Positions 43,028 through 54,132 of a DNA stretch of 64,000 bases are shown here, piece by piece. The stretch is from Ampullaceana balthica. Lineage: Eukaryota; Mollusca; Gastropoda; Lymnaeidae. The stretch lies in assembly GCA_944989445.1 (NCBI GenBank), contig CALYLW010001219.1:243501-307500 (forward strand), in the 5' to 3' direction. The notes beneath the pieces were generated by a model, which searched no databases, was not told the DNA's origin, and was given only the letters and a program-made list of their open reading frames with translations. Each line of letters starts with the position of its first letter. Position 1 is the first letter of the stretch. The translations under genes were made by a program, and so were the position numbers.

Positions 43028-45147
43028 TGTCAGACTCAATTGCATCCTGTATCTATGTACACCATACACTGTCGCACTCAAGTGCATCATGTATCTATGT
43101 ACACCATACACTGTCACACTCAAGTGCATCATGTATCTATGTACACCATACACTGTCGTACTCGATTGCATCAAGTATCTATGTACACCATACACTGTCG
43201 TACTCAATTGCATCATGTATCTATGTACACCAAACACAGTCACACTCAAGTGCATCATGTATCTATGTACCCCATACACTGTCACACTCAAGTGCATCAT
43301 GTATCTATTACACCAGACATTGTCACACTCAAGTGCATCATGTATCTATGTACACCATACACTGTCACACTCAAGTGTATCATGTATCTATGTACACCAG
43401 ACATTGTCACACTCAAGTGCATCATGTATCTATGTACACCATACACTGTCACACTCAAGTGCATCATGTATCTATGTACACCAGACACTGTCACACTCAA
43501 GTGCATCATGTATCTATGTACACCATACACTGTCACACTCAAGTGCATCATGTATCTATGTACACCAGACACTGTGACACTCAAGTGCATCATGTATCTA
43601 TGTACACCATACACTGTCACACTCAAGTGCATCATGTATCTATGTACACCAGACACTGTCGCACTCAAGTGCATCATGCATCTATGTACACCATACACTG
43701 TCGCACTCAAGTGTATCATGTATCTATGTACACTATACACTGTCACACTCAAGTGCATCATGTATCTATGTACACCATACACTGTCACACTCAAGTGTAT
43801 CATGTATCTATGTACACCATACACTGTCACACTCAAGTGTATCATATATCTATGTACACCATACACTGTCACACTTAAGTGTATTATGTATCTATGTACA
43901 CCAGACACTGTCACACTCAAACTGTATCATGTATCTATGTACACCATACACTGTCACACTCAAGTGTATCATGTATCTATGTACACTCATACACTGTCAC
44001 ACTCAAGTGCATCATGTATCTATGTACACCATACACTGTCACACTCAAGTGCATCATGTATCTATGTACACCATACACTGTCGCACTCAAGTGCATCATG
44101 TATCTATGTACACCATACACTGTCACACTCAAGTGCATCATGTATCTATGTACACCATACACTGTCACACTCAAGTGCATCATGTATCTATGTACACCAT
44201 ACACTGTCACACTCAAGTGCATCATGTATCTATGTACACCATACACTGTCACACTCAAGTGCATCATGTATCTATGTACACCATACACTGTCACACTCAA
44301 GTGCATCATGTATCTATGTACACCAGACACTGTCACACTCAAGTGCATCATGTATCTATGTACACCATACACTGTCACACTCAAGTGCATCATGTATCTA
44401 TGTACACCATACACTGTCACACTCAAGTGCATCATGTATCTATGTACACCATACACTGTCACACTCAAGGCATCATGTATCTATGTACACCATACACTGT
44501 CCACTCAGTGCATCATGTATCTATGTACACCATACACTGTCACACTCAAGTGCATCATGTATCTATGTACACCATACACTGTCACACTCAAGTGCTATCA
44601 TGTATCTATGTACACCATACACTGTCACACTCAAGTGCATCATGTATCTATGTACATCAGACACTGTCACACTCAAGTTCATCATGTATCTATGTACACC
44701 ATACACTGTCACACTCAAGTGTATCATGTATCTATGTACACCATACACTGTCACACTCAAGTGCATCATGTATCTATGTACACCATACACTGTCACACTC
44801 AAGTGTATCATGTATCTATGTACACCAGACACTGTCACACTCAAGTGTATCATGTATCTATGTACACCATACACTGTCACACTCAAGTGTATCATGTATC
44901 TATGTACACCATACACTGTCACACTCAAGTGATCATATCTATGTACACCATACATGTCACACTAAGTGTATCATGTATCTATGTACACCATACACTGTCA
45001 CACTAAAGTGTATCATGTATCTATGTACACCATACACTGTCACACTCAAGTGTATCATGTATCTATGTACACCATACACTGTCACACTAAAGTGTATCAT
45101 GTATCTATGTACACCATACACTGTCACACTCAATTGCCTCATGTATC
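43028..45147. repeat. Satellite-like array, 42-bp unit, about 50 copies
   Basis: Unit CCATACACTGTCACACTCAA followed by GTGCATCATGTATCTATGTA and CA. Variants include CCAGACA, GTCGCACTC and GTGTATCATG. Since 42 bp is 14 codons and the unit has few stops, ORFs up to 630 codons occur on plus and 207 on minus. One-base indels (for example near 44465, 44510, 44595 and 44930-44955) move the open frame repeatedly, which real coding sequence would not tolerate. The right end is capped by a MITE at 45148. Confidence 0.97.
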
Positions 45148-45335
45148 CAGTGCTTCTCAAACTTTTTAGTATTGCGGACCGGCAGGAATTTTTTCCATTG
45201 CACCAGGGACCGGTGAACTATTTTCCTTGTACTGACGTGGTAGCGAAATGTCCTTTCCTGGTAACGTCTGCTGACCGGGATTGGATGGCCCACGGGCCGG
45301 CACCGGTCCGCGGACCACCACTTTGAGAAGCACTG
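45148..45335. mobile_element. hAT-type MITE, 188 bp, copy 1 of a pair
   Basis: Ends CAGTGCTTCTCAAACTTTTT and CACTTTGAGAAGCACTG are inverted repeats. Flanks CATGTATC (45140-45147) and ATGTAATC (45336-45343) are an imperfect 8-bp TSD, the left one made of satellite sequence. Internal GCGGACCGGCAGGAATTTTT and GGCACCGGTCCGCGGACCAC are shared with the copy at 50412-50565. It inserted in the last unit of the 42-bp array. Confidence 0.85.
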
Positions 45336-45343
45336 ATGTAATC

Positions 45344-45945
45344 GACACACACCAAGTGGTAGTAGTTGTATACAGTACATTAATACACGTTCTTTAAACT
45401 GACATTTCTATGGTCTTAGTTAACATCTCTTTTTGCTTAAAGATCACTATCAGCATAAGTTAGCATTGAGATGTAGAATAAATTACCACCACATGTTAGA
45501 AACATTGTTCACCGCATACGGCATGTTTCGCCATCCCGTTTGTACAAAGCGGGTGATAGAATTACAAATTGGAGATTATAAAAAATAACGTTTCATGCGT
45601 TTTAACTGGGAACAAAAAAAATATGAAATAAATAATAATCATAAAAAATAAATTGAGATGAATATCTCTCCTGAATGTACTTAATCAATTTTGTCAATTT
45701 TCTGAGTTTAGAACGAGTCCAGAGTTAAAAGGATGTCGCCGAAAGTCAAACATGTATCGTGTTTCTATTAACTTGGTGGATCAAATGAACAAAGGGATTA
45801 AATGAATGAACGTAACAACTGGCAGCAGATGGTCTGTTAGATTCACTGTGCGTATAAAGGAACTTCGTGGCAGTGTGAATCATAAGGGATAGATACACAC
45901 ATCATGATAATATATATATACACATTATGATAATATATACACACA
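45344..45945. other. No recognisable feature
   Basis: AT-rich sequence ending in short (AT)n runs at about 45908-45940. Confidence 0.6.
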
Positions 45946-46025
45946 TTATCCTATATAATAAAAGGCAAGTTTCTGTCCGTTCTGTCCGGTCATGTATAGC
46001 GATTGGTCCCTCAAACACATATGAC
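45946..46025 (+). mobile_element. Helitron-like 5' end, 80-bp dispersed repeat, copy A
   Basis: TTATCCTATATAATAAAAGG followed by CAAGTTTCTGTCCGTTCTGT, CCGGTCATGTATAGCGATTG and GTCCCTCAAACACATATGAC. It matches 53615-53694 at 79 of 80 positions, after which the two loci diverge. A TC start just before TATATAATAAAA and a TCTGTCCGT box are typical of Helitron-type left ends; the class is inferred. A 28-bp minisatellite begins about 145 bp downstream. Confidence 0.6.
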
Positions 46026-46170
46026 AATGTTTGAACGGGCCAATGATATCTGGGGTGAAACATTACCATAGCAAAAAATATTATAGCTGGTAGTTACCTT
46101 AAGGGGTTGCTGTTCATAAAATGTGTTTTGGCTTGACCTGCTCTTGTGTAGTTAGAAGGCTGTCTGTTTG

Positions 46171-47236
46171 TTCATGGCAACTGGTTGATGACCGCTAGTT
46201 GGGGACAACTGGTTAATGACCGCTAGTTGGGGACAACTGGTTGATGACCGCTAGTTGGGGACAACTGGTTGATGACCGCTAGTTGGGGACAACTGGTTAA
46301 TGACCGCTTGTCTATGACAACTGGTTAATGACCGCTAGTCTATGACAACTGGTTAATGACCGTTAGTTGGGGACAACTGGTTAATGACCGCTAGTTGGAG
46401 ACAACTGGTTGATGACCGCTAGTTGGGGACAACTGGTTGATGACCGCTAATCTATGACAACTGATTAATGACCGCTAGTTGGGGACAACTGGTTAATGAC
46501 CACTAGTTTATGACAACTGGTTAATGACCACTAGTTCATGACAACTGGTTAATGGCCACTAGTTCATGACAACTAGTTAATGACCACTAGTTCATGACAA
46601 CTGGTTAATGGCCACTAGTTCGTGACAACTGGTTAATGACCGCTAGTTCATGACAGCTGGTTGATGACCGCTAGTTCATGACAACTGGTTAATGACCACT
46701 AGTTCATGACAACTGGTTAATGGCCACTAGTTCATGACAACTGGTTAATGACCACTAGTCTATGACAACTGGTTAATGACCGCTAGTCCATGACAACTGG
46801 TTAATGACCGCTAGTTCATGACAGCTGGTTAATGACCGCTAGTCTATGACAACTGGTTAATGACCGCTAGTTCATGACAACTGGTTAATGGCCACTAGTT
46901 CATGACAACTGGTTAATGGCCACTAGTTCATGACAACTGGTTGATGACCGATAGTTCATGACAACTGGTTAATGACCGCTAGTCCATGACAACTGGTTGA
47001 TGACCGATAGTTCATGACAACTGGTTAATGACCGCTAGTCCATGACAACTGGTTAATGACCGCTAGTCCATGACAACTGGTTAATGACCGCTAGTCCATG
47101 AAAACTGGTTAATGACCGCTAGTCCATGACAACTGGTTAATGACCGCTAGTCCATGACAACTGGTTAATGACTGCTAGTCCATGACAACTGGTTAATTAC
47201 TGCTAGTCCATGACAACTGGTTAATGACCTCTAATG
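46171..47236. repeat. Tandem array, 28-bp unit, about 38 copies
   Basis: Unit CTGGTTAATGACCGCTAGTT plus CATGACAA. Variable positions give GTTGGGGACAA, GTCCATGACAA, GTCTATGACAA and GGCCACTAG forms. Similar variants cluster together, consistent with local amplification. Confidence 0.96.
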
Positions 47237-47246
47237 TATTTTATAT

Positions 47247-47639
47247 TTATAGAAACCACCATATATAATTTTTTCTTTCATTAATTAAAAAACAAAAAGA
47301 CTGTAGAAAGAAAAATAATAATGGACCATAGAGCTCAGGGTCGACAAGCACTACATTAATAATGGTATGTCTCCACTCATCCGAAAAGCGATTGGTGATC
47401 TTTGCACTGTAAGGTTTTCGGAGTAGTCTGCCCTTGTGCACACAAGTTCATTACTCGAGCATCCAATGAGATTTTACGCCATATCTCAGTCCACCAAAAA
47501 GGGAGATAAGCAAATGGTCCGTGAGTTTATGAAATTGGTGAGACAAATCGAGAAATGGAAGATTTATACCGTTAGAACTCATTCAAAAATCCATTTTTAT
47601 GGTTTAAATGAGAAAATACTTAGAGAGGTCATACGTTGA
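47247..47639. other. Two divergent coding-like ORFs, unidentified
   Basis: On minus, 47250-47441 reads through KPYSAKITNRFSDEWRHTII and ends in a hydrophobic stretch. On plus, 47436-47639 reads through YAISQSTKKGDKQMVREFMK. Their amino-acid composition is less biased than most chance ORFs here, and they overlap head to head by 6 bp. I recognise neither, and about 65 codons is within the chance range in this window. Confidence 0.2.
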
Positions 47640-47655
47640 AACAGACAGTCTAAAA

Positions 47656-50153
47656 CAGTGGTTCCTAACCTTTTGGGGTCCATGCACCCCTTCAGATGCC
47701 CAAAAAAGTTCATGCACCCCCTCGTGAAACTTGCCGAAAATGCATAATAAACTAAGTTTATTTTAGGAACACAACAGTTTTGACCATAGGCAACAGGGAA
47801 TTTAGTGAGAGATCTACTGCTTCTTATGATCAATCAGCAATTTAAATCTGGGGACTGTTTTGGACAAAGCAACTCTCATGTCATCCTCTGCATTCAACTT
47901 ATTCCTTTCCTTTGTTTTAATCGTCAAAGGTGTGGAGAATCCTGCTTCACTGAGATAGGTTGTGGCAAATGGAAGGAGAGTCAGTACTGCCCTCTTGGCT
48001 AGTTGTGGGTAGGAATCTAGCTGGGAGCACCAAAATTCAATCAAGGTATTGCAACTGAAGGCACTCGTCAGTACTTCTCTGGTTCTCAAATCAATCAGGT
48101 CATCTTAAGCAAAGTCACTGTCATCAATGTTGTCCAAGTCACAGAGAAAAGTATTGCGAATCCAAAGGTATTTCCTAGCAATTTCTGGACAGAAATACCC
48201 ATCAAAGGACCTTTGCAGTGTTGAAAGGTGCTCTGAAATTTCCCCTTTGATGTTGTCAGGCAGTGATCCCTCAGTGCTTCCTTCTGCAATAGATATTGCA
48301 ACTTCATCCAAGAGTGGAAAGTTGGACTTTTCTAGTCGTTTTTGGAATAGTGGCACTTTGTTAAGGAAGGCTTGCAATCTCTCAGTAGCATCTATTACAG
48401 TCACAGCAGATCCTTGGAGAGATGTGTTCAACTCATTCAAGATGGTGAAGATGTCATCCAGGTATGCCAAGTAACTAATGAAATTTGGACAGTCAAACTT
48501 GTCAGCAAGGTCCCTCTTTTTTCCTCGCAAGAAAATGGCAAGCTCCACTCTCAGTTCTACTAACTGAGAAAGTATCCGTCCCCTGGACAACCGACGAACC
48601 TCAGTGTGGTAGAGCAGAACTTCATGTTCAGAGACCACCTCCTGACAGAACAACTTGAAGAGGCAGTGGTTCAAGGCATGTGAGTGGATAAAATTTACAA
48701 CTTGGACTGCATTAGAAAGAACTGACTTCAAGGTTGGAGGTAGAGTTTTGCATGCCAGGGCCCGACGATGAAGGATACACTGTGTTGTGACAATATCTGG
48801 AACTTCTTTCTTTACCAGTGCTGAAAATCCTGACTTATTACCGAGCACCACCTGTGCAAATTAAAGAAATTCTTGGTCAAGTCAAACTGGTTTTCAGTGA
48901 AGAATGCCCTGACTAGCTGCAGCACATCAGCAGCTTTGGTAGTAGCTCGGAGTGGCTTACAAAAGAGAAATTCCTCCTTCAGCAATCCACTGAGAACATA
49001 TATCAGAAATACAAGAATCTGACTGCATTGTGCTACATCAGTGGATTCATCCAGCTGCATGCTAAATGGAAAAGGACTGCTTCTCATCTCGCACAAGACT
49101 TGATCCAGAATGTCTGCAGCCCTGTCACTAATCCTGGAATGAATAGTGTCATTGGACAAAGCAACTTTCTCAACCTGCTTCCTCTGCTGGTGACCACACA
49201 TCAGTTCACCATCTCCAGAGCACAAGGCTTCACCAAAGTTCTCTAATGGTGTGGGGCTTCTTGTTCATTGCAAAAAGATATGAAACCTTGAATGATGCCT
49301 CCGGTGCAGGTTTCTGTGACAAAGAAAATCCAAGCTTGGGCAAGGTACCTGAGGTCAAGAAGCGAGCTCTCTTCTGCTTGAAGACTGTCCTTGGAATTGG
49401 ATGGATGGACTTTCTCCAAGTGCTCTCGGAGTAACAGGCTTCATGTTGTCATTGCACAGAATTTTCCCACAGAGGAAGCACTGAGGCTTTTGCGTTCCAT
49501 CTCTCTCTCTTTTATTATTTATTAACGATTTTGAGGGGGTGATGACATCGGAAAGTCGTACCAGTCACAGGCAAATTTTTAACTGACGAAGTTGATGTTT
49601 TAATGACTGGAATTGGATGCTCAACTCAGGATTTTAGGTTTCAATGACGAATAATGGCTTACAATTAACGTTTTTAAGACCTTTGCAGCGTACCAAGCAA
49701 TAAAAGTGAAGGGAAAAAATCCCAACGTTTACAACCTCCCAAAACAGTTAGAGGGTCACCGGAAGACATATATCTGACGTATTTGATGACAAAATTAAAT
49801 TGTTTTTTTTAGAAAACTGTGACTTAAAACACGAAATTCCAAGGAACATGTAGAGCAAACCGTTCATTTTGCGAAAAGGTTTTTCAGTCAATTTTCGACA
49901 TGTGCAGAACGAAGCGCGAACGAGTATTAAAAAAAAATGTTGTATATGGGCGCCCTTTAACGCGGCATGCCTTGCTTATGGTTTACATTTTCAGATATCA
50001 GTTTTTCTTTCTTTTTTTTTCCTTCTTCTTTTTTTTCCTTCTTCTTTTTTTTCTTCCTCTTTTTCTTTTTTTTTCTCTGAATGGTTCATGCACCCCCTGG
50101 AACCTGCTCATGCACCCCTTGGGGGTGCATGCACCACCGGTTAGGAACCCCTG
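47656..50153 (-). mobile_element. hAT (ZBED5-like) DNA transposon, copy 2, 2498 bp
   Basis: Ends CAGTGGTTCCTAACC and GGTTAGGAACCCCTG; GTCTAAAA is perfectly duplicated at 47648-47655 and 50154-50161. It is nearly full length relative to copy 1, retaining the segment of about 155 bp (48593-48748) that copy 1 lost. Visual identity to copy 1 is high (around 95 percent) in both coding and non-coding parts, implying a fairly recent burst. It carries a T/C-rich run at 50010-50075, longer than in copy 1. Confidence 0.96.
47814..49510 (-). pseudogene. hAT transposase (ZBED5-like), broken copy 2
   Basis: Minus-strand pieces in order. The BED-like finger (about 49405-49490) has CFLCGKILC and intact REHLEKVHP ligands, but a 2-nt deletion relative to copy 1 (about 49433) shifts frame between them. 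The piece at 48812-49225 has QLDESTDVAQ with the glutamine that is a stop in copy 1, then LFCKPLRATTKAADVLQLV. About 11 nt are missing near 48847, breaking the frame before NKSGFSALVKKEVPD. The piece at 48105-48851 holds HTEVRRLSRGRILSQLVELR and the LAYLDDIFTILNELN segment. The C-terminal dimerisation domain (47814-48089) holds TTYLSEAGFSTPLTIKTKER. Lesions differ from those of copy 1, so both decayed independently. Confidence 0.92.
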
Positions 50154-50302
50154 GTCTAAAACGTTAAAACAATTTAGGCTCCTTTCCGCAGTTTGTAGAG
50201 GGAAAACAATATTTTTTAAATATTCGGCTTTTAAAACTTTGTTCTACATTCACTTTTTAATTGCATCACGATTTTTAATTCTTAGCAATAAACGGGGGAA
50301 AA

Positions 50303-50677
50303 ATGGTGAAGAAATTTGACGATGAAACATTGACTGAGTTGGCTGGAGATTATAGACCTTGTCTTCGTTGGTCTACGTTTCAAGTGAAAAACCAATCAGA
50401 CTACGCTAGAGCAGTGGTTCTCAAACTTTTTAGGGTGGCGGACCGGCAGGAATTTTTTCCCTGCACTGACAATTTCTTCTGTCCTTTTTGATAACTTCTG
50501 CACACCGGCGGCGGATGGCCCAAGGACCGGCACCGGTCCGCGGACCACCACTTTGAGAAGCACTGCGCTAGAGAACAGATAATTGACATGCTAATAATAC
50601 ATAAAGTAGAAGCAATTTACGGAGATGCGTTAAAGGCTTGTGTTAGAAATATAAGAGTTTTTATGGCAATGACTTGA
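50303..50677 (+). pseudogene. Small ORF interrupted by a hAT MITE (unidentified)
   Basis: An ATG at 50303 opens MVKKFDDETLTELAGDYRP and runs to 50411, where the MITE 50412-50565 and its duplicated target CGCTAGAG are inserted. Ignoring the MITE and one TSD copy, the same frame continues from 50574 through EQIIDMLIIHKVEAIYGDAL to a TGA at 50675-50677, 71 codons with the stop. The MITE brings in-frame stops (the uninterrupted reading ends at 50491). Composition is protein-like, but I recognise no family, and the length alone is not significant here. Confidence 0.3.
50412..50565. mobile_element. hAT-type MITE, 154 bp, copy 2 of a pair
   Basis: Ends CAGTGGTTCTCAAACTTTTT and CACTTTGAGAAGCACTG. 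CGCTAGAG is perfectly duplicated at 50404-50411 and 50566-50573. The interior GCGGACCGGCAGGAATTTTT and GGCACCGGTCCGCGGACCAC match the element at 45148-45335; this copy lacks about 34 bp of its middle. Confidence 0.93.
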
Positions 50678-51967
50678 AGCCATTCATGATATAAAGACAA
50701 CAACACCGGTGTGTCTCACACCGGTCATTGGCATTATGTTACAGCGTGAACCTGTCGTCAGACATGCTGGCCAACATTTAAGCTGCGCAGTAGTTTATAG
50801 TTATCGCGCAGCATGTTTTGATACGGGCAAAATAGTATAAGTGTGTGTGGGATGAACAATTTGTCACAAAAAATGGATAATGTGCAACTTTTAACACTGT
50901 TTTAATTTTTTACCCGCACACAGACCAACGAACCTTAAAGGGAACATTAATGCTGACCTGTCAATCTTCTAGACTGGACATCTTTTCATCAAACGGCCTG
51001 TGAAAGCTTTCTCGACTGAGATTAAGTATTTAAGTTTGCGGCGATGTACAGTACCGCATCGGCGCGCAACAACCGTTTTCTCGCACCGTTCGACTAAAAG
51101 ACACTTGGGGGGGGGGCGGCCGAAAATTCCGCACGTTATTATCAGAGAGTAAAGGGACATCAGGGTTACCCCCCCTCCCCAGCCCCCCCCCCAACTCCCG
51201 ACCCAAAGAGGTACCTTTTACTGTTTCACATTTGCTCAGGTAAGGGTGATCGATTGCTAGTAATCAAATACGATATTACAAGACAAAACACTACATCTCA
51301 TTTAGCACGAGTTTACGCTAGCAGCCACCAGTGGGGGTGGGGTGGAGTGGGGGATAACTCTCTCCAACAGTCCCGCGGGGTTAATGGTCACTCTTTAAGT
51401 AACTGATATGAATTACCTCCCCGTGAACCCTTGTTATATTTGCATAAATCATTAATGGAAAGAGGTATCATATACCCCCATCGTCCCCTTTTCCGCGCTG
51501 AAATAGGCTGAGAGCATAAAAATGTAACGAAGTAAGCGATCATTTAAAATGTGTAACGTGAATGCAACACCGGGGGGGGGGTGCAGGGAACACCGGTGGA
51601 TTGATGACAGGGTTATATGTGACGGATGGACATGACGCAAATTAAAATCTCAGATCAGTTACCGGCTATGCCAAGTAAGGAATTTCTCAGATCTGAGTGT
51701 TATTCTAAAATATTTATTAAAAAAATAATAAAGTTGCGTTTCTATATGTTTCAAAATGTTATCAAGCAATATTGAGTGACGTCACATGACACTATGAAAT
51801 ATTAATACGGGAATGAGCTTAAGAGTTCATAGATGGAACTAGAGGGCTTGGCATCGCGTCACCATGGTGACTAAGCTTCGCCGTTAAAAAAAATAAAAAT
51901 AATAATAATAATAAAAAATGGAACTCTCCAGCCATTTCCCAACAGCCTCCACATCCCCATTTATACA
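50678..51967. other. No recognisable gene; poly-G/C runs
   Basis: G- and C-runs at about 51106-51115, 51172-51192 and 51569-51580, and an (AAT)n patch at 51893-51915. ORFs at 50969-51160 and 51452-51640 (minus) have no recognisable domain. Confidence 0.5.
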
Positions 51968-52205
51968 CTGATATATACTCATATACAATCATATACACTC
52001 ATATAAATCATATACACTCATATACAATCATATACACTCATATACAATATACACACTCATATACACTCATATACAATCATATACACTCATACAATCATAT
52101 ACAATCATATACAATCATATAGACTCATACAATCACATACAATCATATACACTCATACACAACCAAATACAACCATATACAATCATATACACTCAAATAT
52201 ATTTA
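51968..52205. repeat. Degenerate array, 10-bp half units (CATATACACT / CATATACAAT)
   Basis: Alternating TCATATACAA and TCATATACAC phrases with irregular indels. Confidence 0.85.
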
Positions 52206-52852
52206 TGGGTGCTCACAGACGGTTGCGTTTTCGGTTGAACAACGTATGCAATATGATTTATTACACCGTAAGACGGCATTTGATATCATAAGATGACATA
52301 CATTATAAATGTGACATACAAAGCCGTGCGATGACGTAATAAAATGGCATACAACTCTATGGGATAGCAAAAAATCTAACAAATGGCCATTGACCTTATA
52401 TTGTGACTCAGCAGACGTCACACTAGAAGTAACGCAGGTATTCTTAAATCTTGGGGCGGGTACCCCGGTGGTGCAAAATGCAGTGCCTATGTGGTATGGA
52501 AAGACCCAGAAAATCATTTACTTTTATCCTCATTATATAACTTTCAGTTAATTATTTTTGTATGGGTAATTTAGTAATTTTGTTACCGCATTATCTTATT
52601 CACAGTCAATTTTTTTTTACCTCAAGGGGGTCATTAGCGAATGGAATGACCATGATTAATTTATTTAATCTTTTTAAAGTATCGTTTTTTCATCCAGTGA
52701 TTGGGCTTTGTAGGCAGGGGTACAGGGCGAGAAAGATTTTTTCCCCTCAAATATAACAGGGTTGTGTTTATATTTCACACATTTTCAGAACCACTCACAA
52801 AGAGATAGATCACACATTCAAACTGAGTCGTCATCCAACAATATCTACTCAC
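52206..52852. other. No supported gene; loose repeats at left
   Basis: Loose TGACATACA/ATGGCATACA repeats at about 52290-52360, then AT-rich sequence. If the candidate exon at 52853-52943 is real, this interval is the start of its first intron on the minus strand. Confidence 0.45.
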
Positions 52853-52943
52853 CCATCGTCGCTGCGATCGCCGCCACCATCGCGAAGATCAGTGTAGTGG
52901 TGGCATGGTCTGTCCACCTTCGTTCACGCCTATGGCGCCTCAT
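52853..52943 (-). CDS. Candidate first coding exon with signal-anchor-like N-terminus (unidentified)
   Basis: On the minus strand an ATG at 52943-52941 has an in-frame TGA five codons upstream and a G at -3. It opens MRRHRRERRWTDHATTTLIF followed by AMVAAIAATM, a very basic N-terminus then a roughly 17-residue hydrophobic segment. The frame meets ATGG followed by GTGAGTAG, a consensus splice donor at 52852, leaving phase 1. The exon sits in a GC-rich patch (52850-53060) within AT-rich DNA, as expected of a promoter-proximal exon. The product would be a type II membrane or secreted protein. No downstream exon was identified on the minus strand, so this remains a candidate. Confidence 0.4.
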
Positions 52944-53614
52944 GGCCTCATCGCTTCAGTATCACCACCGGACAGAGACGAAATGATCAGCCGCGAGCAC
53001 ACCCGACCCCAGCGCATCTCCCGGGGCAACGTCCAACAACATCCGGGTCAAGGAGCTTCAAGCAAAAAGGGGTTTACGGCAGTCAATTGTAACTGAAGCG
53101 GTGCTCGTCCTGTTGTGTATGTATCCAAGTTATATCCAGCCGGGCGACGAGAGAACTCCTGGATCCAAATTAATCCATATATTCGGCGGAAACGACATCA
53201 GACCGAAGACGTCAAAAGAAATTTTTTTAAAATGTGTCACATCTCTCTGCGCTTTAAATTGTGCTGCTGTTAATTTTACCGCAGATGAACTTTGGAAGAA
53301 AAGGATGTTGCAATAGAGAACAGGATTTAATCCGGATATCTAATCCAACTTTTGAAACTTGACCCGCACGATTTCTGGAGATAAAAAAAACAACAACAAC
53401 AAAAAACTAGGTTTTAAATGGCTAAATTTGTCTGAAAGCTGGATATTTAAAGACGGTGTTTCTTTTATTTGAAGGAGACCCAAAATACGGTGAGCCTGAG
53501 CGGCGGATAAAATTCCTTGTCGAAATCTGTAGTGTCATCAAACTGTGACAGCGCGAGTTCTTTAAATAGAGAACGTGTCTATTTATAAATAAGAATCATA
53601 CGATATCCCTTGGC
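52944..53614. other. GC-rich patch (possible 5' UTR of the minus-strand exon), then AT-rich sequence
   Basis: 52944-53060 is GC-rich and could be the leader of the candidate exon. The remainder shows nothing recognisable; the ORF at 53101-53316 has no domain. Confidence 0.4.
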
Positions 53615-53694
53615 TTATCCTATATAATAAAAGGCAAGTTTCTGTCCGTTCTGTCCGGTCATCTATAGCGATTGGTCCCTCAAACACATATGAC
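53615..53694 (+). mobile_element. Helitron-like 5' end, 80-bp dispersed repeat, copy B
   Basis: Matches 45946-46025 at 79 of 80 positions (CATCTATAG versus CATGTATAG). Sequence beyond CACATATGAC is unrelated to copy A, as expected for different non-autonomous elements sharing a left end, or for truncated copies. No 3' hairpin-CTRR terminus was found downstream. Confidence 0.6.
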
Positions 53695-54132
53695 TCCTAC
53701 AACCAATCATAGAACCCGTTTACGCCATTTACGCGGAAGTTCATAAAGAGTTATTTTTGGTGCAGTATTTCTTCCAAGACTTTATTTTGAGTTATGCGCG
53801 TTGGGATTTATAGCAAAAAGCTCTGTTTTTACGAGTTATTTATTTTAACTATAATGAATAGTATTTTTGACGCGATGCACATGTAATGCCGGTCGAGACG
53901 GATGTTGGAGGGAAGTTACAACATGCCACCGAACGGTGGCGGAACGTCCTTGGACGGGCTTTGTTGCTCGTTTATACCATAAACATAAACAGCATGTTAA
54001 ATAGGTACAAATGTTTGCGCAAAATAAAGACCCCATTTAAAACTGGGTAAAAATTTGTGTTTGAGCTTTACAACTTGTATGATGATGGGAATTTCACTAA
54101 ATTCAGGCTTAGGCAATCAGGTTTCACTCCTC
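53695..54132. other. No recognisable feature
   Basis: May be the body of the Helitron-like element beginning at 53615, but its end cannot be placed. A minus ORF at 53845-54036 has no domain. Confidence 0.45.

Noticed and set aside
43040..44932. 630-codon plus-strand ORF and several overlapping ORFs of 130-465 codons
   Set aside because: All are products of a 42-bp satellite whose period is a multiple of three. Open frames exist on both strands and jump frame at single-base indels; the peptide is a 14-residue repeat with no domain.
29294..50161. hAT copies 1 and 2 as a segmental duplication
   Set aside because: Similarity stops exactly at the transposon ends and the 8-bp TSDs differ (ACTTAAAC versus GTCTAAAA), showing independent insertions.
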